Shown here one piece after another: positions 11,904-22,480 of a DNA stretch of 64,000 nucleotides. Every line of letters begins with the position of its first letter. Position 1 is the stretch's first letter. Source of the DNA: Hippophae tibetana. Taxonomy: Eukaryota > Streptophyta > Magnoliopsida > Rosales > Elaeagnaceae. The notes below the pieces were generated by a model. The model worked only from the letters and a program-made list of their open reading frames with translations. It did not search any database and was not told the DNA's origin. The stretch lies in assembly GCA_037013495.1 (NCBI GenBank), contig CM072805.1:19370669-19434668 (forward strand), in the 5' to 3' direction. Position numbers and translations under genes: made by a program.

Positions 11904-13177
11904 TGTAAGTCTCATTGTACTTGTGTCTATATATTGGCTTCCCTATACAAAACACAGTGTCAATTTTATCTTACTTAGTGTATTTGTCTTCTTCTATGTA
12001 AGATTGATTACTGTGGATCAATAATTTATACATACACATAGTTAGGTATACTTTATATACAAACATGTTTTACACACACCTCGGATCTAGTTTTCATAGT
12101 ATGTATGCTAGGTAGAGTATTGGTTTTCTACGAATGAGTGTGTAAGCAAGCAGATATTTTTACATGTGGTTTTTGGCATGTTTCAGGTGTGAATATTTAT
12201 GGATAGTACTCGGCCTTTTTGGAAACGAAAAAATACATATTTTTAGCACCTTGCCAACAACTTAGTCATGGATCTTGCTACAACCCTCACCATCACCCTT
12301 AGCGAGGTGGTTGGCAAGGTGTTTGAAGAAGTGGCTAGTAAGGTGTGAATTCTGAGCCCTATAAATATCTCATTCATTTCTCTTCTCTTTACCCCATAGC
12401 AAAACTCTACCAAAATTTGCACTAATTAGTATATCTATTTTCGAAACCATTTAAGAGTGGGTCATTTTTTAAGTTTAATAATCAAATCATAGGTTATGTG
12501 CGTACGTGGTTTGAGTGTTTATCTTTTCTACACAACTTGATATTAGTGTTGGAATGTGTCTCTTGAGTGTGTGAGTTGTTAAACTTCTAGTTACTTGATC
12601 AGTAGTTTACAATCACATCACATTGGGTGGTGTTGGTTGTGAAGGACAGTCAGGTTTGTGTGTCGAACCAAGTCGTTGTGGAAGCAGCAAGTGAAGAGCA
12701 ACAATAGGTAGTTCGGATGGAGATCCTGACTGATAAAAGATAATTTTGGTTTTACTATCTATTAGTGTTGTAACCTATTTAATGTTTTGTAAATTAATTG
12801 ATGCTAAGTGATTACCTTAAGTAACTCAAAAATGTTACCATATAGATACAATCTCTATATGGATTTACCTTGTTATATCGAGTGATATATGTCACTTGTT
12901 GAGTTAGTCTAATATGAGTTTGTTGTGTATATATCTCAATATATTGAAGCATAAACTCTTACTATAAAGCATTTTTTGTTTACTTGCTTTTTATTATTGA
13001 TATATAATATATGTGATTAAAAATTATCTACTTTTGATGTTATACTTTTTGTGATTCTGTGTTTCTACTATATGAACTGTATGAGTTATATTATTCTGTT
13101 TCTTGCGACTCAAAGTCAAGTCTTTTAGAAGACTATCTCTCCTTACCCTGGTCGTATACCAGGTTGTGAACTTTTCA
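11904..13177 (+). repeat. 3' LTR of SIRE-like element
   Basis: Partner of 1750-2988: same start, same internal order of blocks, same end ('gttgtgaacttttca'). A TATA-like 'ctataaatat' lies near 12360. Confidence 0.8.
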
Positions 13178-13540
13178 AAAGATACCTCACAACTAGTATG
13201 AAGGACATTATATTAGGTTTCTAGCTCGTGCATATGTTCTTAAAAAATTAATAAAGGAAAAAGTAAAATATAAAAAAATTGCATGCACAAAAAGAAATAG
13301 CTAAAAATGATTATACAAAAAAATAAAATAAATAAGTGAACAACAAATCCCTATGCAAAAAAAATATAATAAGAATAAGAATTTTAAATTCTCCCTTGAT
13401 AAATAATTTTATTTTGTGAAACTAAGGATTCAATTACAGTTTTCTATGATAGGTGATACTTTTTCTTTTGAATCTTTCATAACTGATCATAAATGAATTA
13501 ATTAACATACTATTACAGTTCAAACATGCATCTTACTTTT
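13178..13540 (+). other. Probable resumed spacer of gag-only element copy 1
   Basis: AT-rich, no coding sense. The junction is consistent with the sequence broken at 1749 continuing here: 'gatccaaaagggt' on the left and 'acctcacaactagtatga' on the right read as one segment with a short duplicated target. This is inference, since copy 2 ends before this point. Confidence 0.45.
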
Positions 13541-14860
13541 GGGTGATTATCGATATATATGTCACGATATATGTTAATATATTTGTGTGTCCTATTTATA
13601 TACTTATGCTTTCAATAGAGAGTCAAAATTTGAACAACATTATTATCATCAATCAAAGAAATGCCTGGATCGATTGAGTATCTATCTATTACGATCTAAA
13701 TTCTCTCAAGTTGATTTTAAAATTGGGATAGATCAATCAAAGTTTTGGCTTCGATTGATTGAGGGACTAGATCGATCGAGAATCGATCGTATTCAATCTA
13801 CTTGATCTCAAATTTTTATTAATTGTTTCTTAGATCGATCGAAAAAGGTTTTGATCGATCGAACTTAGTCTAGATCGATCAAGCGAGCAATAAGGGCTTC
13901 ACCTTTAATCTAATTGTTTACTCGAGCCAAACATTCTAATTACCATATTGTCTCTATAATTTATTATTCTATGAATTATTTAATGGAGATATTTGTAATT
14001 AGGCTTTAATTTAGCATAAGGGCTTTAATTTTTTCTATTTAAACAACCTAAGGCCTTTTTTCAACTACATTCATTATAATTTTCTAATTTTTTTTGTACT
14101 TTCTCTCGTAAAACGTATGTAAAACTAATATCATATTTGTTAGTCTTTTTTCTATTTAATTTATCAAACATTGGTGGTTGTATTTGAATGAATAATAAGC
14201 CAATTTAATTTATGATATATTGATTATATGTTCATATAGCTTTTTTTTATTATGTTCTTGAATGTTTTTATCAAATAATTATGTATGTAATATTATAATT
14301 ATTTGATTGATTATTTAGTTTTAAAAAATTATCTTTATTGAACCTTAGCTTAATCATTGTGCTTTTTCTAGGGCTACTAGATGATTTAAAATTAGTTTAT
14401 ATATTCTTGAATCTTCTAGTTATTGTTATTCATTATTGAATCTACTCTAAGACACACGTGCACAAATATTATTGTGTTAACTTTTCAGGAACTAGTTGAA
14501 AGAGTTCGATTTCTCGTGTGACCCAAGTTTATCGAAATGTTGGTTCGAATCCGAATACTTTTTTTGTGAAGACTGAAAGCAACGATTTATAAGTAGATTA
14601 CTTGGGGCATTATCTTAGAATGTAGTTTAAGTCTTGACCTTGTAATTGAATCTTATTTTTATAGGGGATAATTAGATAGTCCAATAGATCGATGGTTTAG
14701 TTCATTAATATAGCTTATATTATTTCTACCTAAAATATCGTGTCAATTCTTATTTATTTTCACTTCATTTTATTTATATACGATTACATGTTCGACCGTT
14801 TATAAAATTTTAATTTGACATAATTTAATTAACTAATTATTTAACTTTTTAATTAATTAA
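13541..14860 (+). repeat. LTR of gag-only copia family, copy 1
   Basis: The right half (about 14400-14800) matches 25885-26340 block by block, for example 'gaatctactctaagacacac' against 'gaatctgctctaagacacaa', then a 'gtttatc(g/a)aaatgttggt' block. The copy at 25180-26345 ends next to a primer-binding site and gag, so the family repeat is an LTR. The left half carries clusters of GATCGATCGA. It is probably the 3' LTR of the element begun at 1, but a separate solo LTR is possible. The outer start is uncertain by about 100 bp. Confidence 0.6.
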
Positions 14861-16438
14861 ATTGGTAACTAAAAACTTTCATATATTTTAAATAATAATA
14901 ATAATATTAATCCTAGATAGTCTTAATTTAAAATAACAATTATTTTATTTTTTGTTCTTAATTTTAATCATAATATATGACCAAAATTGATAAATAAAAA
15001 AGTTTTGTTATTGGATGGACAAATCACCTACCCCATCACAATCAAACTGGTACCAATATCAATATAAAGTCAATGAGCAAATAAAGAGAACGCTTGCACG
15101 TGCAATAAACTCCGTATGTGTATTATATTAATTTCTTTAATTTTTATTTTATTTTTTCATTATTCATTCTTTTCTTTTCTCTTTTGAAAAATTGGATGTT
15201 ATAATGTATCATTTTAATCATCTGTAATAATATGTTTTTTTTTCTTTATAATTATATATATAATATAAATAAATATATTTAAATTAGTATATATATATAT
15301 ATATATTAAACTCTAACCTATTTTAAGTTTAGATATCTAAAATTTAAAAATATATGTTACTTACATTGTAAAACTTAAAATTTATATAATAAAATTTATT
15401 GTAAAGAAACACATTTATGGTACAATTTAAAGAAAATTAAAGTTAAAAAACTAATTCATACAATCCAAATTTTTTTATTTAGATTGATTTTGGACATTAA
15501 ATTTATTTGATTTAGTTTCTAATTATCAAGAAACAATATTAGATTATGCGTGTGAGAGATTGCGTGCAACAATTATATTAATGATTTCTTTCCCTAAACT
15601 GAATAGTCGCGTGATGAACAAGAGCAAATGGCAGTGAAGACTAGACTAGATTTTAGTCTAATCCAAATTTTTGAAAAAAAATATCATTAGTAGATGTATA
15701 TATATTTAACAATATTTAATTTTAAAATCATTTAACCTGTTGTACATAATTAATAATAACTATTTTTAGAATAATTATAAATAAATTTTTATTTAGTTAT
15801 TTTACATGTAGCCGGTGGCTTGTTCCCTCGTCTTCTTTTTCTTTTTCTTTCTTTTTTTCTTCCTAAATATCATTCTCATCATTTAAGTGCGACATATATA
15901 TGCTTATTTTTTCCTTCCTTAAAAACCAATATATATATAATTATCTCAATATCTTTTCTTTAGTGTTTTTAAAGAAAAGAAATCCTACAAATTGCAGAAA
16001 AGATAATATAGTTATAGTTATCTTTAAAACATGACATTGTGTAACACTAGTTTACAATACTAGTAATATACAACACTACCTAAGCTTCAGTCATCATAAA
16101 TCTTAGCTGGCAAGATTTTTTTGTAACTGTGTGTAAACTTTCTTTTGCTTCTAACATTTAGGAATCGTATAAAAAAATTTGGCATCTCAATTAAAATGAT
16201 AAATAGACTTTTTCACCGTACAACAACAATAATTATTTTAGATAAGTATTATCACCGTTGAAAAAATCTATTAATTTCTTTAATAAATTTAACGATGACA
16301 ATGCTCATGTAATAAATGAAATTATTGATAGTTCCTAAAAAAAAAAAAAGTTTAATAGTGCTTTACCAACAACCATTATAATATGATGATGATTAAAAAA
16401 AATTCAAATTATTTTAATTAAAATTATATAAAATCACA
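14861..16438. other. AT-rich intergenic spacer
   Basis: No gene, RNA or element recognised. It contains an (AT)n run at about 15288-15305 and a pyrimidine tract at about 15828-15862. Confidence 0.5.
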
Positions 16439-16439
16439 C

Positions 16440-16527
16440 CCTTTATAAAATATTATATTTAATACAAATATTCACAATTCAATCCTTTATAAAATATTAT
16501 ATTTAATACAAATATTCACAATTCAAT
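16440..16527 (+). repeat. Perfect 44-bp tandem duplication
   Basis: Two adjacent identical copies (16440-16483 and 16484-16527) starting 'cctttataaaatattat'. The absence of differences suggests a recent slippage event, or a collapsed or expanded repeat in the assembly. Confidence 0.85.
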
Positions 16528-16614
16528 TTTAACCAAAATCAGAGAATCTCTAATGTTCATGTTTTGTAATTAACTAGTTATTTTAACATAACGGTTGTTT
16601 ATAAAATGTATTAT

Positions 16615-17030
16615 TATTGTGGGTTTTGTTGTATGCGTTGTTTGGACATATGGATCAACCCAAGTCCTATCCATCTAACAATCCAATTCAATTAGTAGCT
16701 CGATCCGTAAGACGAGGTCGTCTCAAGAGAAGTTACGTGTATTTGCGCCACAATGACACCAATAGTATGGACCTGTCTACATGTGGGAGCTCTGGTGTTG
16801 AAAAACCAACCTCCATGTCGAGCTATGGTGTGATCAACCTCATGCTTTATATATACTTTGCTTTACTCTTACACCCTATAACGTATATGTTCTACGTAAT
16901 CAACACGTGTACATGTAATATTCTATATATACATGAACTCCTTAAGAGATCTACACATTCTACAAAAAAAACTCTTAACTTTTCTCGAGTTTCTCTCTCT
17001 GCAAAATCAAACCATTCCTAACACTGTTTA
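16615..17030 (+). promoter_or_regulatory. Promoter-like island without a recognised gene
   Basis: A block of higher complexity between AT-rich spacers. It holds a G-box-like 'caacacgtgtac' near 16900, a TATA-like 'ctatatatacatg' near 16923, and a C/T-rich leader-like end ('gagtttctctctctgcaaaa') before 17010. A 134-residue open frame (16617-17021) spans it but has no family signature and runs through the TATA-like sequence, so I do not call it a gene. It could be a promoter remnant, a solo LTR, or the 5' end of a lost gene. Confidence 0.35.
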
Positions 17031-17587
17031 TTTATTATTTGTTTAAAAGACTAGTTATTTCTTGTAATGATATTTGAGCTAATGATCTTTAATCATTAAA
17101 CATATTTTTTTATTTATAAAACAATGCAATTAACAATTCAAAATAGTTCAAGGTAACTCATTTGTATTTGATTTGAGTTCAAATTTACCTTTGTTAACTT
17201 AAATTAAATTTGAATTGAGATATAGTTAGATCAACTTAGACTAAATTAATTCGAACCAACTATACAACTCGCACGAGCTATCCCCTAGATATTGATAACA
17301 AACAATATTACTTCCTACACAAGATTAAATCACAAATAGCTAATGAAGCACATTTGTATAGCATGCCATCTATATGCTTTGAAGTTGGAACTATGCCATC
17401 CCAATCACCCACATGACTTGTTTTCTATAGAAGCCCTATGGCAATCTTCAATGGACTGAAATGAAGTCTCCAAAAGTGAGAAATTTTAACGCCAAATGTA
17501 AAAGGGCAAAAAGGAGGAGAGAACCAATAAGAAAAGGAAATTAAGGCCAACGAACTGGAAAAAGTAGAAATTCAAATTTTGGAGCTT
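17031..17587. other. Intergenic spacer
   Basis: No gene or repeat recognised on either strand. AT-rich with ordinary complexity. Confidence 0.4.
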
Positions 17588-18795
17588 CGCGTCGGGCTTA
17601 TACCGTACAAGTACCCATGTTTTGCATCTGGTATTCTTCTCCATCCATGTTTTATAAATGTTTCCAAAATTTATAAAATTAAACAATACACACATTTTAT
17701 TTGGGATTTTTCCCTTGTGCTGTTCAGATGACAAAATAATAAGAGACAATTCCATCATAAACCAGTTTTATGTCTTCTTTTACAGATTCTGGAAAAAGGC
17801 ATGCAGATGAAAATCATTTTCCTTTGCTACTCTATGGTCATCCTTTTTTTATTTCCCGATGAGGTGTGAAGGTCTTCTATATTTGGGGGTGCACTTCAGA
17901 AAAATCCAGTCTCTTTAAGAATGGAGGCATTGATTTGAATTATAACAGTTTGAAAGCATTTTTTATCAAGTCAGTTATGAACTATCCTTTTTGCCAATTT
18001 TATTTCCCTCATTTCTCTTTCTTTTACAAATGTATCAAACCCAAACTATAGATGTCTTGCACAAATTCGCGCTTAACAAACTGTCTATCTAGTGCAAGCC
18101 CCTTGGAAAGAAAACTGTCTGGTGGTTTATTAATTTAATAACGCTGTTCCATGGTGAGAAAATTTTAAATTTGAATGTAGTTCTACCAAATATCTGACCA
18201 GAAAACTACTCGAGCTCCTAAAGTTATCATATGTATCATAATAGAATGGAATAGAAGAAAGATGTATGCTCAGAGTTATACCTGGGCTTTTTATAATTTA
18301 TATGTTAGTTTCCTAGGTCTATTTCTTCCTTCTAGATCTTACTTCATAAACTGCAAATAGGAATAGGAATATATGATGCCATGAAGTTGTGCAAAGCAGA
18401 TGTTTCAACTGTTTGCTTGAGGGACTTGTTGCATCAATGGGTGCATTACACCTAGCTTCTGGGTCGAAAAGAAAGAGGTTTTGCATGCCCAATGCAAGAG
18501 TAATGATTGATCAACCTCTTGGAACTGCTGGAGGCAGCGTAAATACTTGTTTCCTGCTCTGAAACTGTGAAAGAAGACATAAAACTGATTTATGACGAAA
18601 TTGGCTTTTATTACTTTGTCATGTGAGCAGCACAAGGGAAAAATCCCAAATAAAACATGTGTGCTGTTTAATTTTGTATATTTTAGAACCATTTATAAAA
18701 CATGAGAATTAAATTTTAGCTCTTATAAAACATGGGTGAAAAATAGTACTAGTTGTAAAACACAGATACTTCTACAATACCAAACCCCTTCGTGT
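17588..18795. repeat. Fold-back pair with arms of about 200-240 bp
   Basis: 17588-17795 is similar to the reverse complement of 18555-18795. The best blocks are 'ttatttgggatttttccctt' followed by 'gtgct' on the plus strand at about 17698-17722, and its complement at about 18631-18656. The match continues outward through diverged 'catgttttataaatg' blocks and inward to 'cagttttatgtcttctttt'. A loop of about 760 bp lies between. It may be a fold-back or MITE-like transposon. I see no clear target duplication and no transposase. Confidence 0.75.
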
Positions 18796-19321
18796 TTGTA
18801 AAAGATAGGGGATGGAACTTACCAATAAAGTTGCAATTCCTGGCAGCAGTGTTGAAAGAGTGAATATGCTAACAGAAAGACTAGCCCTGTATTCGGGTAT
18901 AACAAAGGTCAAAACTTACAAATAAAGCATAGAAACCACAACTGAAGCATAGAGTGGAACAGAGAAGATACCATCAAGTTCCTAGAAGAAATACTGTGAA
19001 TATCAAGTGCTTCCGTCTCTAGTTATACAAGTAACAATAGATCAGAGAGCTCACTTCTATATTATCCATTATTTAGATCTGCTCATAATAGCTTTGACAG
19101 CTCCCTCTTGAAATGCTTTCTACCTCCAATTGCCGCAACCCACAAAAAGTAAAATCTGTGCACTGGTTTAAACTGCTATGCAAAGTGATTACTAACAGTC
19201 CCATGCTCATTGCAGCAGCACTTTGAGTTACATGCAACCTCAAAAGAAACTATAAAATGACAAAACTATAAACTTTTTGCTGAAATAAGAATTGCTGTTG
19301 GAAAGCTTGACTAGATATTAC
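18796..19321 (-). other. Probable 3' flank/UTR of the PPR gene
   Basis: Mixed-complexity sequence immediately downstream (minus sense) of the PPR stop codon. No other gene is seen. The true transcript end cannot be fixed from sequence. Confidence 0.4.
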
Positions 19322-21895
19322 TCATGGGTTCTCCTTCACTCCGGTATCTGAAAGATCAAGTGTTGGAAAGACACCCTTTTCTATAAGACTCTTTACACTT
19401 GAGGACGTTTTCTCATCTTCTAACAATTTGAAAATGGCGTCTCTCACTATCAAATAGTTCTTATCTGGTGGTTCCGGAATATTTCCCTTATCAACCAATT
19501 CTCTCAAAATCTCTAATGCTGACGGGAAGCTTGAGTGGGAGACAAAAGCACTAATCAATACCACATAAACAAAAACTTCGGGATTCATCCCCCTCTCTTC
19601 CATCTTGCGAAGATGAACTATAGCAGCATCAGGCCTACCAGACTTGCAAAGGCCAGTTATAAGAGCCATAAAAGTAATTCTGTTTGGAGCCAACCCACTA
19701 CTTTTCATGTCATTCCAAAGTCTGAGGGCATCATCAGGCCTTCCAGCATTGCACAACCCATCTATTAAAGTTGTGTAAGTAATCACATTGGGCTCCATGC
19801 CCTCTGATGAAATCCTGGAGAAACAATTCATGGCTTGATCAATTTTATCGATTTTGCACCATCCATCTATTAGCATGTTGTAGGAAACAGTTGATGGTAC
19901 AAGACCCACTGCCACCATTTCATGCAGCAACTCATGTGCTTCCCAGACTCTTTTAGCCTTACAAAGGCCATTTATTAACACATTATAAGCAACCACATCA
20001 GGACGATAACCTAGGGCACAAATGTCCCTGAACATTTGCATAGCTTGATCTACTTCCTGAACCTTTACTAAGCCATTCAGAGCAGCAGAATAGGCAACTA
20101 TATCAATAAGAAAACCTTCTTGAACCATGTTAGAAAGGAATTCACAAGCTTCTCTTGTCTTTCCCTGCTTGCATAGCTGCTTTACGAGCAATGTGGAATT
20201 TTTTATATATGGTTCATGTCCATTAATACGCATCTTTTTCACCAGGTCAAGGGCTCCTGCAGTGTCCTCTCTTCTACATAGGCACCCATAAATAGAATTA
20301 TGAGTAAATTGTGTTGGTCTAAATCCAGATTCCTCCATCTCATGTAGAAGCTTAAGGCTTTCTCCTAACCTATTTGAATTGCACAGTCCATCAATTAAGT
20401 TATTAAAAATTAACAAATTTGGCTTACAAGCACACTGTTTCATTTCTTCATAGATAGTCAAGGCAACATCCAACTTAGCATTCTTCAACAAACCATTGAT
20501 AACAACTTCAAAACAAGTGGTAGCAAGCTGGATCTTCTTCTTTACCTTGGGGGAATTATCCACCTCAAATATAGCACTAGATTCATGCACGGTCGCTGTC
20601 CGTAGCATTTGATAAGCTTGATCAAATGAGCCCCGGCTTATAAGACCATTCAGAATAGCATTGTAAAGCAAAACCATGGTATCATTATCCATTTCCTCCG
20701 ACCTTTCCTCAAGTAACCTGATCATTTCCTCTTCGTCCAAACAAGATGGTATAAGCTTTGCAAGCAGCCGACTATCAGGCTGGATTCCCGACTCTTTCAT
20801 TTCTGAGTACAAACTCAATGCTTTATCAACCTCTTTTTTCATACAAAGTCCTCCAATTAGCACGTCATAAAGAGAAACATCAATCAAAATGCCCAATTTT
20901 CGCATTTTATCAAACAAGTGCAGGGCTTTATCCACCCTAGACTCTTTCACAAACCCATGAATCAAAACATGAAATGTCTTCTCATTCAACTGAAGATTGT
21001 GATCCTCCATTTTTTCAATCATATCAAATGCCTTATCCACCTTGCCCCACTTGCTAAAAGTCAATATTAAGATGGAAAAGACATGTGCATCAACCCAACC
21101 CCTTTCATACATTTCATTGAAAGCATTCATAGCCTTTTCATGCTCACCAAGATTACAGTAAACCTGCAGCAGCGGGGTTAATGTGTACTTATTGAACTCC
21201 CACCCATAATCCCGCATTTCTCTCAACCTCTTCTCAACCAAATCAATCAAATTAGACTTAGATAGAACCTCCAACAAACAAGTATAACTATAACCATTTG
21301 GATAACAAAGACCCTTTATTCTCACTTGATCAAATAAAAAATTAGCTTCTTCAATCAATCCCACACTACCCAAACACCTCATAAAGAAACCCAAAGCTCC
21401 CGGGGTCATGGAGCAATGGGAATTAAGAATATCCAACACCATGGCTTTAAGTGGCACATTTTGTCGAGCACGTGAGAGGATGGAAGCCATGACATTAAAA
21501 GTATAGCAATTGTGCTCATACCCTTGTTGGTTTGAGGCCCAAGTAAAGAACATATGAGCTACTCTCCAACTCTTGAATCCATGTAACACAGATTCAATGA
21601 CTTTTGTGGAGAGTTTAGGTGCAAGGTTCTTCAACTCTGGGTTGTCATAAGAAAATGGCTGCTTAATGAATATGGTAAATAGGCTATTGGCAACATTGGC
21701 ATCATCGAAGGAAATATCAGAGTCAGCAAGGACCTTACTGGAGAGAAGTCTCCATGCAGTGGGGGCAATAGTTCTCGTAGTTAAAACTGAGAGAAGAGCA
21801 TTTGGGTTGATGGGTCTTAGTAGCACCAACAAACAACAACGCGATTTCCAGGCCCTTTGCAATGCCATTATAAAGCGACTTATTTTAACCACCAC
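19322..21895 (-). CDS. P-class pentatricopeptide repeat protein, mitochondrial type
   Basis: A single uninterrupted frame of 857 codons. From about residue 195 to 830 it is built of roughly 17-18 tandem 35-residue PPR motifs. Clear ones read VVAYNVLINGLCKAKRVWEA, VITYTTLIDGLCNAGRPDDA and TVSYNMLIDGWCKIDKIDQA. There is no E, E+, DYW or SMR domain, so it is P-class. Family knowledge: such proteins bind organellar RNA through residues 5 and 35 of each motif and act in RNA stabilisation, splicing or translation. The N-terminus is rich in Arg, Ser and Leu with few acids, which fits a mitochondrial presequence. A second Met at codon 10 (21868) opens MALQRAWKSR and may be the real start. Overall layout resembles Arabidopsis At5g08310-type proteins (from memory, not tested). 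Intronless, as most PPR genes are. The coding sequence looks intact. Confidence 0.93.
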   Translation of the reverse strand: MVVKISRFIMALQRAWKSRCCLLVLLRPINPNALLSVLTTRTIAPTAWRLLSSKVLADSDISFDDANVANSLFTIFIKQPFSYDNPELKNLAPKLSTKVIESVLHGFKSWRVAHMFFTWASNQQGYEHNCYTFNVMASILSRARQNVPLKAMVLDILNSHCSMTPGALGFFMRCLGSVGLIEEANFLFDQVRIKGLCYPNGYSYTCLLEVLSKSNLIDLVEKRLREMRDYGWEFNKYTLTPLLQVYCNLGEHEKAMNAFNEMYERGWVDAHVFSILILTFSKWGKVDKAFDMIEKMEDHNLQLNEKTFHVLIHGFVKESRVDKALHLFDKMRKLGILIDVSLYDVLIGGLCMKKEVDKALSLYSEMKESGIQPDSRLLAKLIPSCLDEEEMIRLLEERSEEMDNDTMVLLYNAILNGLISRGSFDQAYQMLRTATVHESSAIFEVDNSPKVKKKIQLATTCFEVVINGLLKNAKLDVALTIYEEMKQCACKPNLLIFNNLIDGLCNSNRLGESLKLLHEMEESGFRPTQFTHNSIYGCLCRREDTAGALDLVKKMRINGHEPYIKNSTLLVKQLCKQGKTREACEFLSNMVQEGFLIDIVAYSAALNGLVKVQEVDQAMQMFRDICALGYRPDVVAYNVLINGLCKAKRVWEAHELLHEMVAVGLVPSTVSYNMLIDGWCKIDKIDQAMNCFSRISSEGMEPNVITYTTLIDGLCNAGRPDDALRLWNDMKSSGLAPNRITFMALITGLCKSGRPDAAIVHLRKMEERGMNPEVFVYVVLISAFVSHSSFPSALEILRELVDKGNIPEPPDKNYLIVRDAIFKLLEDEKTSSSVKSLIEKGVFPTLDLSDTGVKENP

Positions 21896-22480
21896 ACATC
21901 TACCTATACAGAGCCTATTACCTTCTCATCAGTATTTAAGTCTTTTTTCCTATGCACAAACATTGAAACACCCTCAAATTAGACAAAATCATCAAAAATA
22001 TACCCAATGTTAACCACCCAATTCAATGAACAAACTAAGCCAACCATTCTCTTGAGCAACAACCTACAAAAATAATATTTAACAAAATCCCAGTTAGAAC
22101 AAAAATCATGTATTTGATGTACCCTAACTTCACCTCTTTCACAAACCTACTCTAGAATCATTCCTGATATTTTGACATCCAATACTATAAGTAAACATGG
22201 AATCAATTGAGCACATAATCTGAGAATTCAGTTACATACCCTTAGAAACAAATATCTGATTGCTATACACAATTTCCTAAACTAGGGCTAAACTCAGCAG
22301 CAAATGAGCAAGAAAAACCCAAAAACAAAAAGAAATATGAAGAGCACCTGAGGCAGGAAGCACGATCATTGGGGCCAGTGAGAAAAGGTTCACTAAAAAG
22401 ATGTTGTGGAGGTGATAGCGTGGATGAAACAAGACCGCTTGGCCCCCTTTTGGCAGGCCGTACTAACAGACCGGACAGAC
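21896..22480 (-). promoter_or_regulatory. 5' leader/promoter of the PPR gene, possible UTR intron
   Basis: Upstream (minus sense) of the PPR start. A plausible acceptor ('tgtgcatag' on the minus strand, near 21949-21957) and donor ('ctcag|gtgctc' near 22345) could bound a 5'-UTR intron of about 400 bp. The exonic-looking GC-richer stretch is at 22345-22480. RNA evidence is needed; splice signals alone are weak. Confidence 0.35.

Larger units (their letters stand above)
1750..13177 (+). mobile_element. SIRE/Maximus-like copia element, nested, no pol
   Basis: Two direct repeats of about 1.25 kb (1750-2988 and 11904-13177) start TGTAAGTCTC and end in CA. A degraded initiator-methionine primer-binding site follows the left copy and a polypurine tract precedes the right copy. 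The interior has a broken UBN2-type gag with a long coiled-coil extension (3130-4740), then non-coding spacer. No integrase, RT or RNase H is visible, so the element looks non-autonomous or deleted. The flanks agggt (1745-1749) and aaaga/aagat (from 13178) are only a near-match target duplication. A Ty3/gypsy element sits inside at 7410-11360. Confidence 0.8.

Noticed and set aside
14830..14860. Primer-binding site after the LTR at 13541-14860
   Set aside because: The 'attggtaactaaaa' sequence there matches the PBS too weakly to show a second 5' LTR.
16617..17021. 134-codon frame as a gene
   Set aside because: Runs through TATA-like and G-box-like sequence; no domain, poor codon character and no plausible splice partners.
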